Of a stretch of 64,000 nucleotides of DNA, positions 50,468 through 58,944 are shown in pieces. Within the stretch, counting starts at the first letter, position 1, and each line of letters begins with the position of its first letter. Location of the stretch: the NCBI GenBank assembly GCA_910585715.1, contig CAJUEX010000007.1, positions 1 to 64,000 on the forward strand. Direction: 5' to 3'. The notes below the pieces were generated by a model. It saw only the letters and a program-made list of their open reading frames with translations. It did no database searches and was not told the origin of the DNA. The stretch comes from an uncultured Lachnospiraceae bacterium (lineage in GTDB: Bacteria; Bacillota; Clostridia; Lachnospirales; Lachnospiraceae). Both the position numbers and the translations under genes were made by a program.

Positions 50468-52462
50468 TTATCTGGCCTGCTGTCTTTTCCAGTTTACGGT
50501 AAAATCTGAATGGTCCAGTGAAAAATTCCTGTTATAATAAGGGTCCCCATTGGAAAGCTCCACCTTCCACCGCTCCTTAAACTTGTCCGACTCCTGCTGA
50601 TAGCGGATGGCATTGGCGTCCCTTTTATTGTCAGAGCCTCTGGACTTGGACTCGTAATGATACAGCTCCGCAAAGGGAGTAAAAATATTTAAAAATCCAA
50701 GCTTCCTAACTCTTAAGCAGAAATCCACATCATTTAACGCAACCGCATACTCTTCATCCAGCCCGCCTAACTGCTCATACAAAGACTTTCTTACAAGCAT
50801 ACAGGCTCCGGTCACTGCCGTTACATTCTGGGCATAGCACAATTTCCCCATATAGCCCACATTAGCCTCCGGCACCTTATAATGAGTGTGTCCTGCAGTC
50901 CGGTGGGCTCCAAGGCCAATAACGATTCCCGCATGCTGGATGGTCTTATCCGCATAATACAGCTTGGCGCCTACCACGCCGACATCCTGCCGCTGTCCGT
51001 ACATAAGCATTTCCTCAATCCAGCCCCCGGTTATGACCTCTGTGTCATTGTTTAATAATAACACATATTCTCCTTTTGCAAAAGACACACCATAGTTATT
51101 TATTTTGGAATAGTTGAACACGCCCTCATAAGTTACCACCTGCACCTTGGGGTGTTTGGAGATTTCCTGATAGTATTCCTGAATCTGCTCCGTTCCACTG
51201 TTGTTTTCCACTATGATAATCTCAAAATTTTCATAGGTGGATTTGTTAATAATGGATTCCACGCAGCGGCTTAAATCCTCCACATGGTCCTTGTTGGCAA
51301 TGATAATGGACACAAGGGGGCGGGCAGTCAAATCATATTTAATGCGGAATATGGTTTCAAAGGCTCTTGTGCTTTCGATGGAAAAATCATGACACCCTTT
51401 ACTCTTTAAATGCTCTGCAATGGCTCCCTTTGCCGCCGCAATGGCATAGGTCTTTGCCCCGATTCCCGAAGCCACGCTTCCCTTATGGGAGCGCCAGTAA
51501 TAAAGGATTTTCGGCACATGGATAATCCGCTCCGCTCTTCCGGTAAGCCGTAAAATCATATCATGGTCCTGACTTCCGTCAAACTGGCTGCGAAACAACT
51601 CCGTGCCCTCTAACAATTCCCTTTTAAAGACGCTGAAATGGCAGATATAATTATTTGCCCTTAAATTATCCGGTGCGAAATCCGGCTTAAAATGCAGGGT
51701 AATCATATGGTTGATGCTGTTTCCCTTAAAGGTTGCCTCATCACAATAGATATAATCTGCATCCTGTTCACAGATTACCTTCATATATTCATATAAAACG
51801 CTTGGATGAAGCAAATCGTCGTGGTCGAAAAGTCCGATGTATTCTCCGGTTGCCATGGCATAGCAGGCATTGGTATTTCCGGATATTCCTTCATTTTTTT
51901 CAAGCTTCTTGTAGACGATTCTTTTATCCTTTTCATAGTAGCTTTTGCAGATTTCCCCTACAAGTCCATGTTCTTTGTCGGAACCGTCCGCCAGGCAGAG
52001 CTCCCAGTTTTTGTAGGTCTGTGCCACCACGCTGTCTATCATTTCCCGCAGGAACCGTTCCGGGGTGTTATAAAGGGGGACTAAAATGCTGATTTTAATA
52101 TCCTTTGGAAATTTGGTTTCCTCCTCTTCCCTTCTTCTTGCAGCAGTGGGGAAGCTGCCTGTACCGTGTATTTTTATGGCTCTTTTTTCCCGGTATTTAT
52201 TTACGATTTTCCTGGCAATCCCTTTTGGGTTCCCATGGCATAAAATCCGGTTCTTCTGCCTGATAAAAAAATGAATGACCACACGGAAGGGCTTGCTCAT
52301 TGCCCAGAAAGGGGAATCCTTAATGCGGCTCAGCTTCATGGCAAGGTCCTCGCATTCCCGTTTTGCATCTGCCAGCTCATAAGCAAGCTTCTCGCTTTTT
52401 TGCTTTTCCCTTTCGTAAAGCTCCTTATAATATTCTTCCAAATCCTTTTTTTCTTCTTTCAT
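50468..52462 (-). CDS. Two-domain GT2 glycosyltransferase
   Basis: A 664-residue protein with a charged coiled-coil start (1-50), a membrane-surface motif (KDSPFWAMSKPFRV), and two GT-A domains. Domain one (about 120-370) has ILVPLYNTPERFL and FDHDD; domain two (about 390-630) has SIIIANKDHVEDLSRCV, LLLNNDTEV and ALNDVDFCLRVRKLG. Two-domain GTs often add alternating linkages in rhamnan or O-antigen-like chains. Start overlaps the previous gene's stop by 4 bp. Confidence 0.9.
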   Translation of the reverse strand: MKEEKKDLEEYYKELYEREKQKSEKLAYELADAKRECEDLAMKLSRIKDSPFWAMSKPFRVVIHFFIRQKNRILCHGNPKGIARKIVNKYREKRAIKIHGTGSFPTAARRREEEETKFPKDIKISILVPLYNTPERFLREMIDSVVAQTYKNWELCLADGSDKEHGLVGEICKSYYEKDKRIVYKKLEKNEGISGNTNACYAMATGEYIGLFDHDDLLHPSVLYEYMKVICEQDADYIYCDEATFKGNSINHMITLHFKPDFAPDNLRANNYICHFSVFKRELLEGTELFRSQFDGSQDHDMILRLTGRAERIIHVPKILYYWRSHKGSVASGIGAKTYAIAAAKGAIAEHLKSKGCHDFSIESTRAFETIFRIKYDLTARPLVSIIIANKDHVEDLSRCVESIINKSTYENFEIIIVENNSGTEQIQEYYQEISKHPKVQVVTYEGVFNYSKINNYGVSFAKGEYVLLLNNDTEVITGGWIEEMLMYGQRQDVGVVGAKLYYADKTIQHAGIVIGLGAHRTAGHTHYKVPEANVGYMGKLCYAQNVTAVTGACMLVRKSLYEQLGGLDEEYAVALNDVDFCLRVRKLGFLNIFTPFAELYHYESKSRGSDNKRDANAIRYQQESDKFKERWKVELSNGDPYYNRNFSLDHSDFTVNWKRQQAR

Positions 52463-54393
52463 TTCTTCCTCCCTAAAAGCATACGAAGAGGCTTTGTAAG
52501 CTTCCAGCTTGTGGAATTTTCGTAACCTGCAATCTGTTCTTCCCGGTTGGCAATGATTTGCCGCATATCAGACAGGCTTTTTATTGCTTCACCTACAAAT
52601 TCCTCCGGCAGCTTTTCTATTTGAAATCTCACATATAGGCGCTTTATCCCGGGCTCCAGCCCGTTTATGGAAATCCATGGGCTTTCTTTATAAAAATACA
52701 GGATAGGATTCACGGAAATTCCATTGGTCTCATAAGCTGTCTCTTTCGAGCCGGTTTCTTCCTCCCTCAACAATCCTATCCGTACCATGGTGTTTTCTTC
52801 TCCAAAGCTGATTTTTACTCCCTGAACGGAAGCCTCTTGTGGTAAATCCAGAACGAAGGAGCCTGAACCGTCTTCCTCCTGTTTCAGAATCCGCTCAAAG
52901 CCGTCCTCTGCTAAAAAACCCTGTCCCTTATCGTATTGCACCGTTACCTTATTGTTTTCCGCCTTTGTCAGCTCTTTTTTTAAAGCAGACATAGGCACAA
53001 CCGGCTTGCCCTGTTCTAAATACAAATCCCGAAGCAGCCTGCTGCCCCCCTGGGCATATTTCTGGAAGTGGGTTTCCATTTGCTCGAAAATCCTTTTTCT
53101 TTCAGGAGAAATGCCCATTTCCTTATAAAAATCAAAGGTATTGTTAAAACCTTCCAGAGCTCTTCTGTTCTTTTGCTCCAGGTAGCAGAACAGAATCCGG
53201 TAAACAAGATAATCTATGGGAACGGGAAAATCAAAGGTCCATTCGTAATCAATCAGGGTAACCTGCTCCCCTAAAAGAATATTCTGGCATACCATGTCAA
53301 CATCCGTAACAGGCAGGGACATCATGGCTTTCTCCGGCTCCTGTTCCAATGCTGCCGCCCCGAAAACTTGTGTAAATTCCTTTGTAACAGCAAAAGGACG
53401 CTGTCCCTTTAAGGCTTTCACCATTCTGCAAAATGCCAGAAGTGTTTCCTTACAGCTTTCAAATTCTCCTTTTTTTAAGGCAGCATCCAGAAAATTTTCC
53501 AGACTTTCTCCTTCTACAAAAGAAAAGCCCACCTGCTCTTTTCCATCTGTCTGCCCGCTTTTTATAACCTTGTTTACGCTCATGGGTTTGCCAAGAAAGC
53601 TTTCCTTCGCAAGCTGGGACTTCAGGACTTCCTCTAAACGGCAAAGCCTTTTTATATGCCCGTTAGCCGCCTGTTCAAAGGCAGCCTTTTCCACAATTTT
53701 TTCTCCGTTTTCCGCCTTTAATATACTGGTGCGGATTTGCTTGTCCAAAGCTCTTTCCACCGAATAACGGCAATACAATATATTCGTATGCTCCTTTGCT
53801 ATCTCCAGCAGGTAGCCGTTGGCAAACTGGGCATATGCTCCCGCCTTTACCACCTGCTCCACAGCCTGCCTTTCATCAAAGAATCCAAAACGGGCATGGT
53901 GGAAATTATAAAAATTTTCATCACATTCCCCGGCTTTTGGCAGGTATTCATCCGTATAGACTGCCATAGGAAACCAAATATCCGGATAAGGATAATATAC
54001 CTTCAGGGAATATTCCTGTCCCGAATGGTCCATGGCGGCTTTTGCCTGTGCTGTTAAAAAGGGCAGACTCATGCCCTTGCTCTTTTCAAAGCCTCCCGGC
54101 AGAAATGCCTGAAAAATACTTCCATCCTCCTCTGCCTCTCCTGCCATGCGATGCAGGCTGAAGGGATTTTCCGCCGCAAGATATAAGCGCCCCTTTTCTG
54201 TAAGCATGGAAAGAAGCTTTTTCAGCTTTGGCGCTCCCTGCTCCTTTTCTTCATAGGGAAGCACAAAAATCCAGTCATAGGCTCTGCCGGCTTCCGGTAT
54301 TTTTTCCATAGAATTTACGCAAAGTACCTGTTGTTTCTTTTCTATGGGCAGAAGCTTGATTAAATTGTTGTTTTTTATATTGGTACTTTCCAT
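52459..54393 (-). CDS. Methyltransferase-like plus kinase-like protein of the polysaccharide locus
   Basis: A 644-residue protein. The first 190 residues resemble a class I methyltransferase but lack a clear GxGxG SAM loop; residues about 190-470 resemble a phosphotransferase fold with VDMVCQNILL in place of HxDxxxxN and LIDYEW as the metal motif; the rest is beta-rich with a coiled coil and a C-terminal NSTSWKLTKPLRMLLG tail seen on membrane-bound glycosyltransferases. Chain-terminating methyl/phospho caps in Wzm/Wzt systems are made by methyltransferase-kinase proteins (WbdD); this is a candidate equivalent, by inference. Confidence 0.65.
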   Translation of the reverse strand: MESTNIKNNNLIKLLPIEKKQQVLCVNSMEKIPEAGRAYDWIFVLPYEEKEQGAPKLKKLLSMLTEKGRLYLAAENPFSLHRMAGEAEEDGSIFQAFLPGGFEKSKGMSLPFLTAQAKAAMDHSGQEYSLKVYYPYPDIWFPMAVYTDEYLPKAGECDENFYNFHHARFGFFDERQAVEQVVKAGAYAQFANGYLLEIAKEHTNILYCRYSVERALDKQIRTSILKAENGEKIVEKAAFEQAANGHIKRLCRLEEVLKSQLAKESFLGKPMSVNKVIKSGQTDGKEQVGFSFVEGESLENFLDAALKKGEFESCKETLLAFCRMVKALKGQRPFAVTKEFTQVFGAAALEQEPEKAMMSLPVTDVDMVCQNILLGEQVTLIDYEWTFDFPVPIDYLVYRILFCYLEQKNRRALEGFNNTFDFYKEMGISPERKRIFEQMETHFQKYAQGGSRLLRDLYLEQGKPVVPMSALKKELTKAENNKVTVQYDKGQGFLAEDGFERILKQEEDGSGSFVLDLPQEASVQGVKISFGEENTMVRIGLLREEETGSKETAYETNGISVNPILYFYKESPWISINGLEPGIKRLYVRFQIEKLPEEFVGEAIKSLSDMRQIIANREEQIAGYENSTSWKLTKPLRMLLGRKK

Positions 54394-54424
54394 AGGGTTC
54401 TCTTATATTCCTTATAATTTTTCG

Positions 54425-54662
54425 CTCTATCGCAACAGTTCAGACAGCAGATTTCCCTGCAGACGCTGGAAGGGACTTCTGTCAGAATATGTTTTCTTAA
54501 GGAGTCCTTATAAAATCGCCAGCGCTTAGCGAGGTATTTTCGAGCTTAGCACTGCTGCGTTTTTATCAGAGCGGGAGCGGGACGACGTAGAAACATATTC
54601 TGGCAGAAGTCCCTTCCAGTGTCTGCAGGGAAATCTGCTGTCTGAACTGTTACCTCTATCGC
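54425..54662 (+). repeat. Long inverted-repeat element, copy C
   Basis: Arms of about 60 bp (from 54434 and ending at 54651) are complementary with only two differences, both G.U-compatible when read on the core (plus) strand. Landmarks: loop GTATTTT (54534-54540), bulge GAGCGGGAGCG (54569-54579). A 9-bp direct repeat CTCTATCGC lies at 54425-54433 and 54654-54662; the left copy abuts the arm and the right one is 2 nt away, exactly as in copy A. It lies between wzt and the downstream gene of the same operon, antisense to both. Confidence 0.87.
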
Positions 54663-54679
54663 CAAACAATTGATTTATG

Positions 54680-56119
54680 TTAACCTTTTTCCACCGTAAT
54701 CTTTGTATTCATATCAAAAAAGCCAACAGTATTTTTTTCTGATATGACACTGATGCTCACTAAATCATAGAGCCTGTGATATACCTTGAAATCGTCGCCC
54801 TCATATCCGGTACAGCCAAGGGAAATCAGATAATCTCCTCCCTGCAGATCCATCTGCTGTTCATAGGTGACAATCCTTGTTTCCCCTTCCTTTACCACTC
54901 CCGTTTCCACCCGTTCAAACATGGTGTTGGTACCGGTAATATCTGTGCCATGGGCATTTTTTATGGTAAAGGTGAATATAGGGTTTTTCACCTGTTCATG
55001 AAAATAAAGCTTTGCCTTTACCTGAAATTTTGTTCCTTTTTCAATGAGATTATTCATGGCTCCATATTGGTCTATAATAGCAAAGTCCACGATTTCAGCC
55101 TGTTTTTCCCCGTAATCGGAAACGGATTCATTGACAGTAAAATGTTTTCTCCAACTGTCTTCCCCGCCTTCTCCGTCTATGACGCTGCTTTTTTGGCTTA
55201 CATCCTCCAAAGTTTCCTCATCCAACTGATGCACCAGCAGCTTTTTATACATGTTAATCATGTCCTTGGGGGAACCCTCCGCCAGCTTGACACCTTTATT
55301 TAAAAGGATTACCCTGTCACAGTATTTGGCAATGCTGCTTAAGTCGTGGCTTACAAACAAAATGGTCTTTCCCAGCTTCTTGAACTCTTCAAATTTGTGA
55401 AAGCACTTTGTCTGGAAAAACACATCTCCCACGGACAAGGCTTCATCTACAATAAGTATTTCCGGATTGATGTTGATTGCCACTGCAAAAGCAAGGCGCA
55501 CGAACATACCGGAGCTGTAAGTCTTCACCGGCTGATGTACAAAATCCCCTATATCCGCAAATTCCAAAATATCGGAAAGCTTTTCATCAATTTCCTCCTC
55601 AGAAAACCCAATCATGGTTCCCTGAAGATAGATGTTTTCAATTCCCGTATATTCCATGTTAAAGCCTGCACCCAGTTCTAACAAAGCGGAAATCCTTCCG
55701 TTTACCACAAGCTCTCCCGAGGTCTTGCTTAAAACTCCTGTAATGATTTTTAAAATGGTGGATTTGCCGGAGCCGTTGGTGCCTATAATACCTACGGATT
55801 CTCCCTGGGCAACATCAAAGGAAACGCCCCTGAGGGCATAATGCTCCTTATAATTTTTCTTTCTTGTAAGCCCCAGGGACTCCTTTAACCGGTCAGAGGG
55901 CTTATTGTAAAGCTTGTATATTTTACTGATATCCATTACCCGGATTGCCGGGGGAATTTCCTGAGAGGTTCCGGTTTCTTTTGGAGGATTTTCCTTTTGC
56001 TCTCCGGTTTTCCTTTGATTATTTTCTTTCTCTTTCCCTGTTTCGCCCCGGGTACTGTTTCTGTTTTCTGCGTTCATGGATTCACCTGTTTTTCTATTTG
56101 AAGGCTGTTTTTCAGCCAT
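54680..56119 (-). CDS. wzt: Wzt-like ABC transporter ATPase with C-terminal glycan-binding domain
   Basis: A 479-residue ATPase of the O-antigen/teichoic-acid exporter class. A hydrophilic Asn/Lys/Glu-rich start (1-55), Walker A GTNGSGKST (113-121), signature SSGMFVRLAFA, Walker B EILIVDEAL, and a C-terminal beta-sandwich domain (about 330-479) as in Wzt proteins that recognise the modified chain end. The start may instead be the internal ATG at 56077, which has a better ribosome site. Works with the permease 90 bp upstream. Confidence 0.92.
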   Translation of the reverse strand: MAEKQPSNRKTGESMNAENRNSTRGETGKEKENNQRKTGEQKENPPKETGTSQEIPPAIRVMDISKIYKLYNKPSDRLKESLGLTRKKNYKEHYALRGVSFDVAQGESVGIIGTNGSGKSTILKIITGVLSKTSGELVVNGRISALLELGAGFNMEYTGIENIYLQGTMIGFSEEEIDEKLSDILEFADIGDFVHQPVKTYSSGMFVRLAFAVAININPEILIVDEALSVGDVFFQTKCFHKFEEFKKLGKTILFVSHDLSSIAKYCDRVILLNKGVKLAEGSPKDMINMYKKLLVHQLDEETLEDVSQKSSVIDGEGGEDSWRKHFTVNESVSDYGEKQAEIVDFAIIDQYGAMNNLIEKGTKFQVKAKLYFHEQVKNPIFTFTIKNAHGTDITGTNTMFERVETGVVKEGETRIVTYEQQMDLQGGDYLISLGCTGYEGDDFKVYHRLYDLVSISVISEKNTVGFFDMNTKITVEKG

Positions 56120-56208
56120 GCTTGTTCATTTTCCTGAATCATTTTATTCATTTATAGCTTCATGGTTTTGATTTTTATGCAGCTTCAGCATTTTACGTTC
56201 CCATAATG

Positions 56209-57039
56209 CTATAATACATCTGCAAAATGGGGCTTCAACCGTTTAAACACAAAAGTTCCCATAGCAAACAATGCTATAGTCAATATCCAGAAGTAGGCAA
56301 ACTGTCCCGGCTGCTGCCAGAACCAGACCTCATCAAACAATGACTGCCTGTACCCGGTTACAACATAAAATACCGGGTTCAATTTGAAAATCCATTCAAA
56401 TCCGGTTCCTTCCGCACGGGCAAAGGACCACATGATGGGGGTTGCCCACATGCCAATCTGCAGGGCAATGTTGACGATTTGAGTCAAATCCCTGAAAAAG
56501 ATAACAACTGAACAAAAAGTATAGCTTAATGCCAGCACCAGAATGAACAGGCAGAAGCTGTAATATACAATCTGTAAGGTATATGGGGTAAAGTGATAGC
56601 CATATATAAAATAAATTACCAGAAGCACTCCCATAAAGAAAACATGTATGAAGCCTGCCGCAATAATTTTAATCAATGGAAGTATACTGATTTTGAATAC
56701 TACTTTCTTTACCAGATAATTGTATTCCAGCAAGGCATTGGTGGCATTATTGATTGCCTCGGAAAAAAAGAACCATGGCACCAGGCCGCTTGTCAGGTAT
56801 ACTACAAAAGGTACTTCCACACCTGATTTAAAGATTTCTCCTTTTTGGGAAAAGCCTTTTTCAAATACGAGCCAGTAGACTAAAATAGTTATGACCGGCT
56901 GAATAAACGCCCAGATGATTCCCATATAGGAGCCGGCATATCTGGTTTTGAAATCGTTTTTGGACAGCTTCCATATAAGGCGTCTGTTCTGCCATAGTTC
57001 TACGGGCAGAGAAAACATTTTCTTTAGAAAAAGAGTCAT
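56209..57039 (-). CDS. wzm: Wzm/TagG-like ABC-2 permease of polysaccharide exporter
   Basis: A 276-residue ABC-2 permease with six hydrophobic segments; WKLSKNDFKTRYAGSYMGIIWAFIQP near the start and the NPVFYVVTGYRQSLF segment near the end are the family's hallmarks. With Wzt it exports a finished lipid-linked glycan. First gene of the long operon; GGAGGAG precedes the ATG and the promoter with its dyad is at 57094-57136. Confidence 0.94.
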   Translation of the reverse strand: MTLFLKKMFSLPVELWQNRRLIWKLSKNDFKTRYAGSYMGIIWAFIQPVITILVYWLVFEKGFSQKGEIFKSGVEVPFVVYLTSGLVPWFFFSEAINNATNALLEYNYLVKKVVFKISILPLIKIIAAGFIHVFFMGVLLVIYFIYGYHFTPYTLQIVYYSFCLFILVLALSYTFCSVVIFFRDLTQIVNIALQIGMWATPIMWSFARAEGTGFEWIFKLNPVFYVVTGYRQSLFDEVWFWQQPGQFAYFWILTIALFAMGTFVFKRLKPHFADVL

Positions 57040-57093
57040 AACAGTTGGTTCTCCTCCGGTTGGTGTTGATAGTATCGTGCATAATTAGTAGTT

Positions 57094-57136
57094 ATTGTAC
57101 CATATTTCTCCATAAATATCAATTTATGGAGAAATA
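57094..57136 (-). promoter_or_regulatory. wzm promoter whose -35 box sits in a 14-bp dyad
   Basis: Minus-strand TTGATA (57117-57122), 17-bp spacer and TACAAT (57094-57099). Around the -35 box is a perfect inverted repeat with 14-bp arms, TATTTCTCCATAAA at 57103-57116 and its complement at 57123-57136; the six-base centre is the -35 hexamer itself. A dimeric regulator bound here would cover the promoter. The transcript can also form this stem only in the opposite direction. Confidence 0.85.
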
Positions 57137-57303
57137 GGCAATATTCAGTTATCTAATTATTAACATTTAGTATTTCCGGGCATAAAAGATATGAAATGCG
57201 ACATTCAAGACGTAAAAGCTCATTCTTCTACTGGTTATAGACAAAATTTTTTAAGATTTCGTATATTATATAGGTTGTCTGATATATGAAATTAAATACT
57301 TTC

Positions 57304-58938
57304 TTATGGTGTCAATTTCGATGTATAGTAATTATTTTCTTTTACTAAATCCATATGTTTACCTTCCAATAAGGAAAGATTCTGATTGTGAGATATAATT
57401 ATACAAATATATTCATCACTTTTATTGTTGATTAAGTCATACACGACATTTTGAGATTCCTCATCAAGATAGGTTGTCGGTTCATCAAGTATAAGTACAC
57501 TAGGTTTTCTAAGTAATGAACGGGCAATTGCAATCCTTCTCTTCTGACCTCCTGATAAATTTTTTCCACCATCCAAAATGGGCAGGTTTAATATATCATT
57601 TTGCTCGTTCTCCTTGCTTTTAATCAATCCTACTTTTTGAAGACAGCTTACAATCTCTTGAATTGAAGCCTCCTTATTCCCTGCAACCATATTTTCTTTT
57701 AAGGTACCTGTAAATAAAAAGGTTTCCTGAAACACAATTGCAATTTCATCACGAATATTTCTCAGGCTTAAATCCCTTAGTGATTTTTCATTATAATAAA
57801 TTTCGCCTTGATAATCATCATATAAACCCATTAAAAGTTTGACCAGCGTTGTTTTCCCTGATCCATTTTCACCTTTAATTACTAATATGTCTTTCTTTTT
57901 CAAATCAAAATTAATATTTTTTATCAGTTCTTTATTTGTATAAGAAAACGTCAAATTTTTTACAGAAATATTTTTAATCTTTCCAATTTTTGTTCCCTTA
58001 TCAATATTTTGTTCTTTAACCACACTAAAGAACTCCAGCCTTTTTAAAGTTGCCAGCACTGGCTGAAAAGTCATATATATAGATGACATCATTTGAGCCG
58101 GTGCCAAAATAATCCCGGAGTATTGCAGAATAGCAACATAATCCCCAGCCGTTATCTGTTTTTTGTCATACATATTAACACAAATCAATGTCGCTATAAT
58201 GCTGGCCACAATATTAATTATAGATATAGCCTCGCTTGATTTTGTAAACGTTATGTTTTGTTTCAGATTGTTTTTATAAAGTTTTTTGTTTAACAGATTT
58301 ATGGAATCCGTCTTTTCCTTTATCAAATTTAATGATTTTATTTCGGCTATTCCCTGAAAGCTCTCCTGCATTTTACCTCCCAGTTCGCTTCTCAACTGAG
58401 CAGTTTCATAAACTAATCCATAGTATTTCTTTGCTGTCATAATCGAAATATATCCAATTACAGGAATAAATATTAAGTATATTAATAAAAACAAAGGATT
58501 TATATTTGCAATAATTATAATAGCTCCAATAGCCGAAATCACAGTTGTAATTATGCTTAATATGGTGGGCGTAAAAATTAATGAAATATTATCAATTTCT
58601 TTAATTCTTTCAGACAATTCACCACTATCCATTCGATCAAAAAAGTTCATGGAGAATTTTAGGGTTTTATTAATATATTTTTCTTTTGTATATTTAACAC
58701 AATCAATTCCCAACTTAGTTATGAGTATATTATTTATCATCTTAAATCCGGAATTTAAAATAGATAGCATTAACAGCGCTAAACATAAATATATTACAAA
58801 CGAAAAGCTGCCGTTCAATAAAGCTATATCAAGTATCTTTTTGTTGATATTGGGAATATACACATTAATAAAACTGGATACTAATAAACCAATAAGTATA
58901 AGAAAACCATACAACACTATTTTTTTCCTGTTTGCCAT
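57304..58938 (-). CDS. ABC exporter (permease-ATPase fusion) of the RiPP cluster
   Basis: A 544-residue MsbA-like half-transporter: six transmembrane helices (about 1-300) and an ATPase with Walker A GENGSGKTT near residue 355, signature LSGGQKRRIAIARSLL, Walker B LILDEPTTYLD, and switch His in ISHNQ. It lacks the N-terminal C39 peptidase found on leader-cleaving bacteriocin exporters. It follows the second radical SAM gene by 6 bp, so it likely exports the modified peptide or gives self-protection. AT-rich like the rest of the cluster. Confidence 0.9.
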   Translation of the reverse strand: MANRKKIVLYGFLILIGLLVSSFINVYIPNINKKILDIALLNGSFSFVIYLCLALLMLSILNSGFKMINNILITKLGIDCVKYTKEKYINKTLKFSMNFFDRMDSGELSERIKEIDNISLIFTPTILSIITTVISAIGAIIIIANINPLFLLIYLIFIPVIGYISIMTAKKYYGLVYETAQLRSELGGKMQESFQGIAEIKSLNLIKEKTDSINLLNKKLYKNNLKQNITFTKSSEAISIINIVASIIATLICVNMYDKKQITAGDYVAILQYSGIILAPAQMMSSIYMTFQPVLATLKRLEFFSVVKEQNIDKGTKIGKIKNISVKNLTFSYTNKELIKNINFDLKKKDILVIKGENGSGKTTLVKLLMGLYDDYQGEIYYNEKSLRDLSLRNIRDEIAIVFQETFLFTGTLKENMVAGNKEASIQEIVSCLQKVGLIKSKENEQNDILNLPILDGGKNLSGGQKRRIAIARSLLRKPSVLILDEPTTYLDEESQNVVYDLINNKSDEYICIIISHNQNLSLLEGKHMDLVKENNYYTSKLTP

Positions 58939-58944
58939 ATTTTT

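Noticed and set aside
3989..54662. Elements A-D as retron, integron attC, IS200/IS605 ends or telomere-resolvase sites
   Set aside because: No reverse transcriptase, integrase, TnpA or resolvase is nearby, arms are far longer than these sites, and known core motifs are missing.
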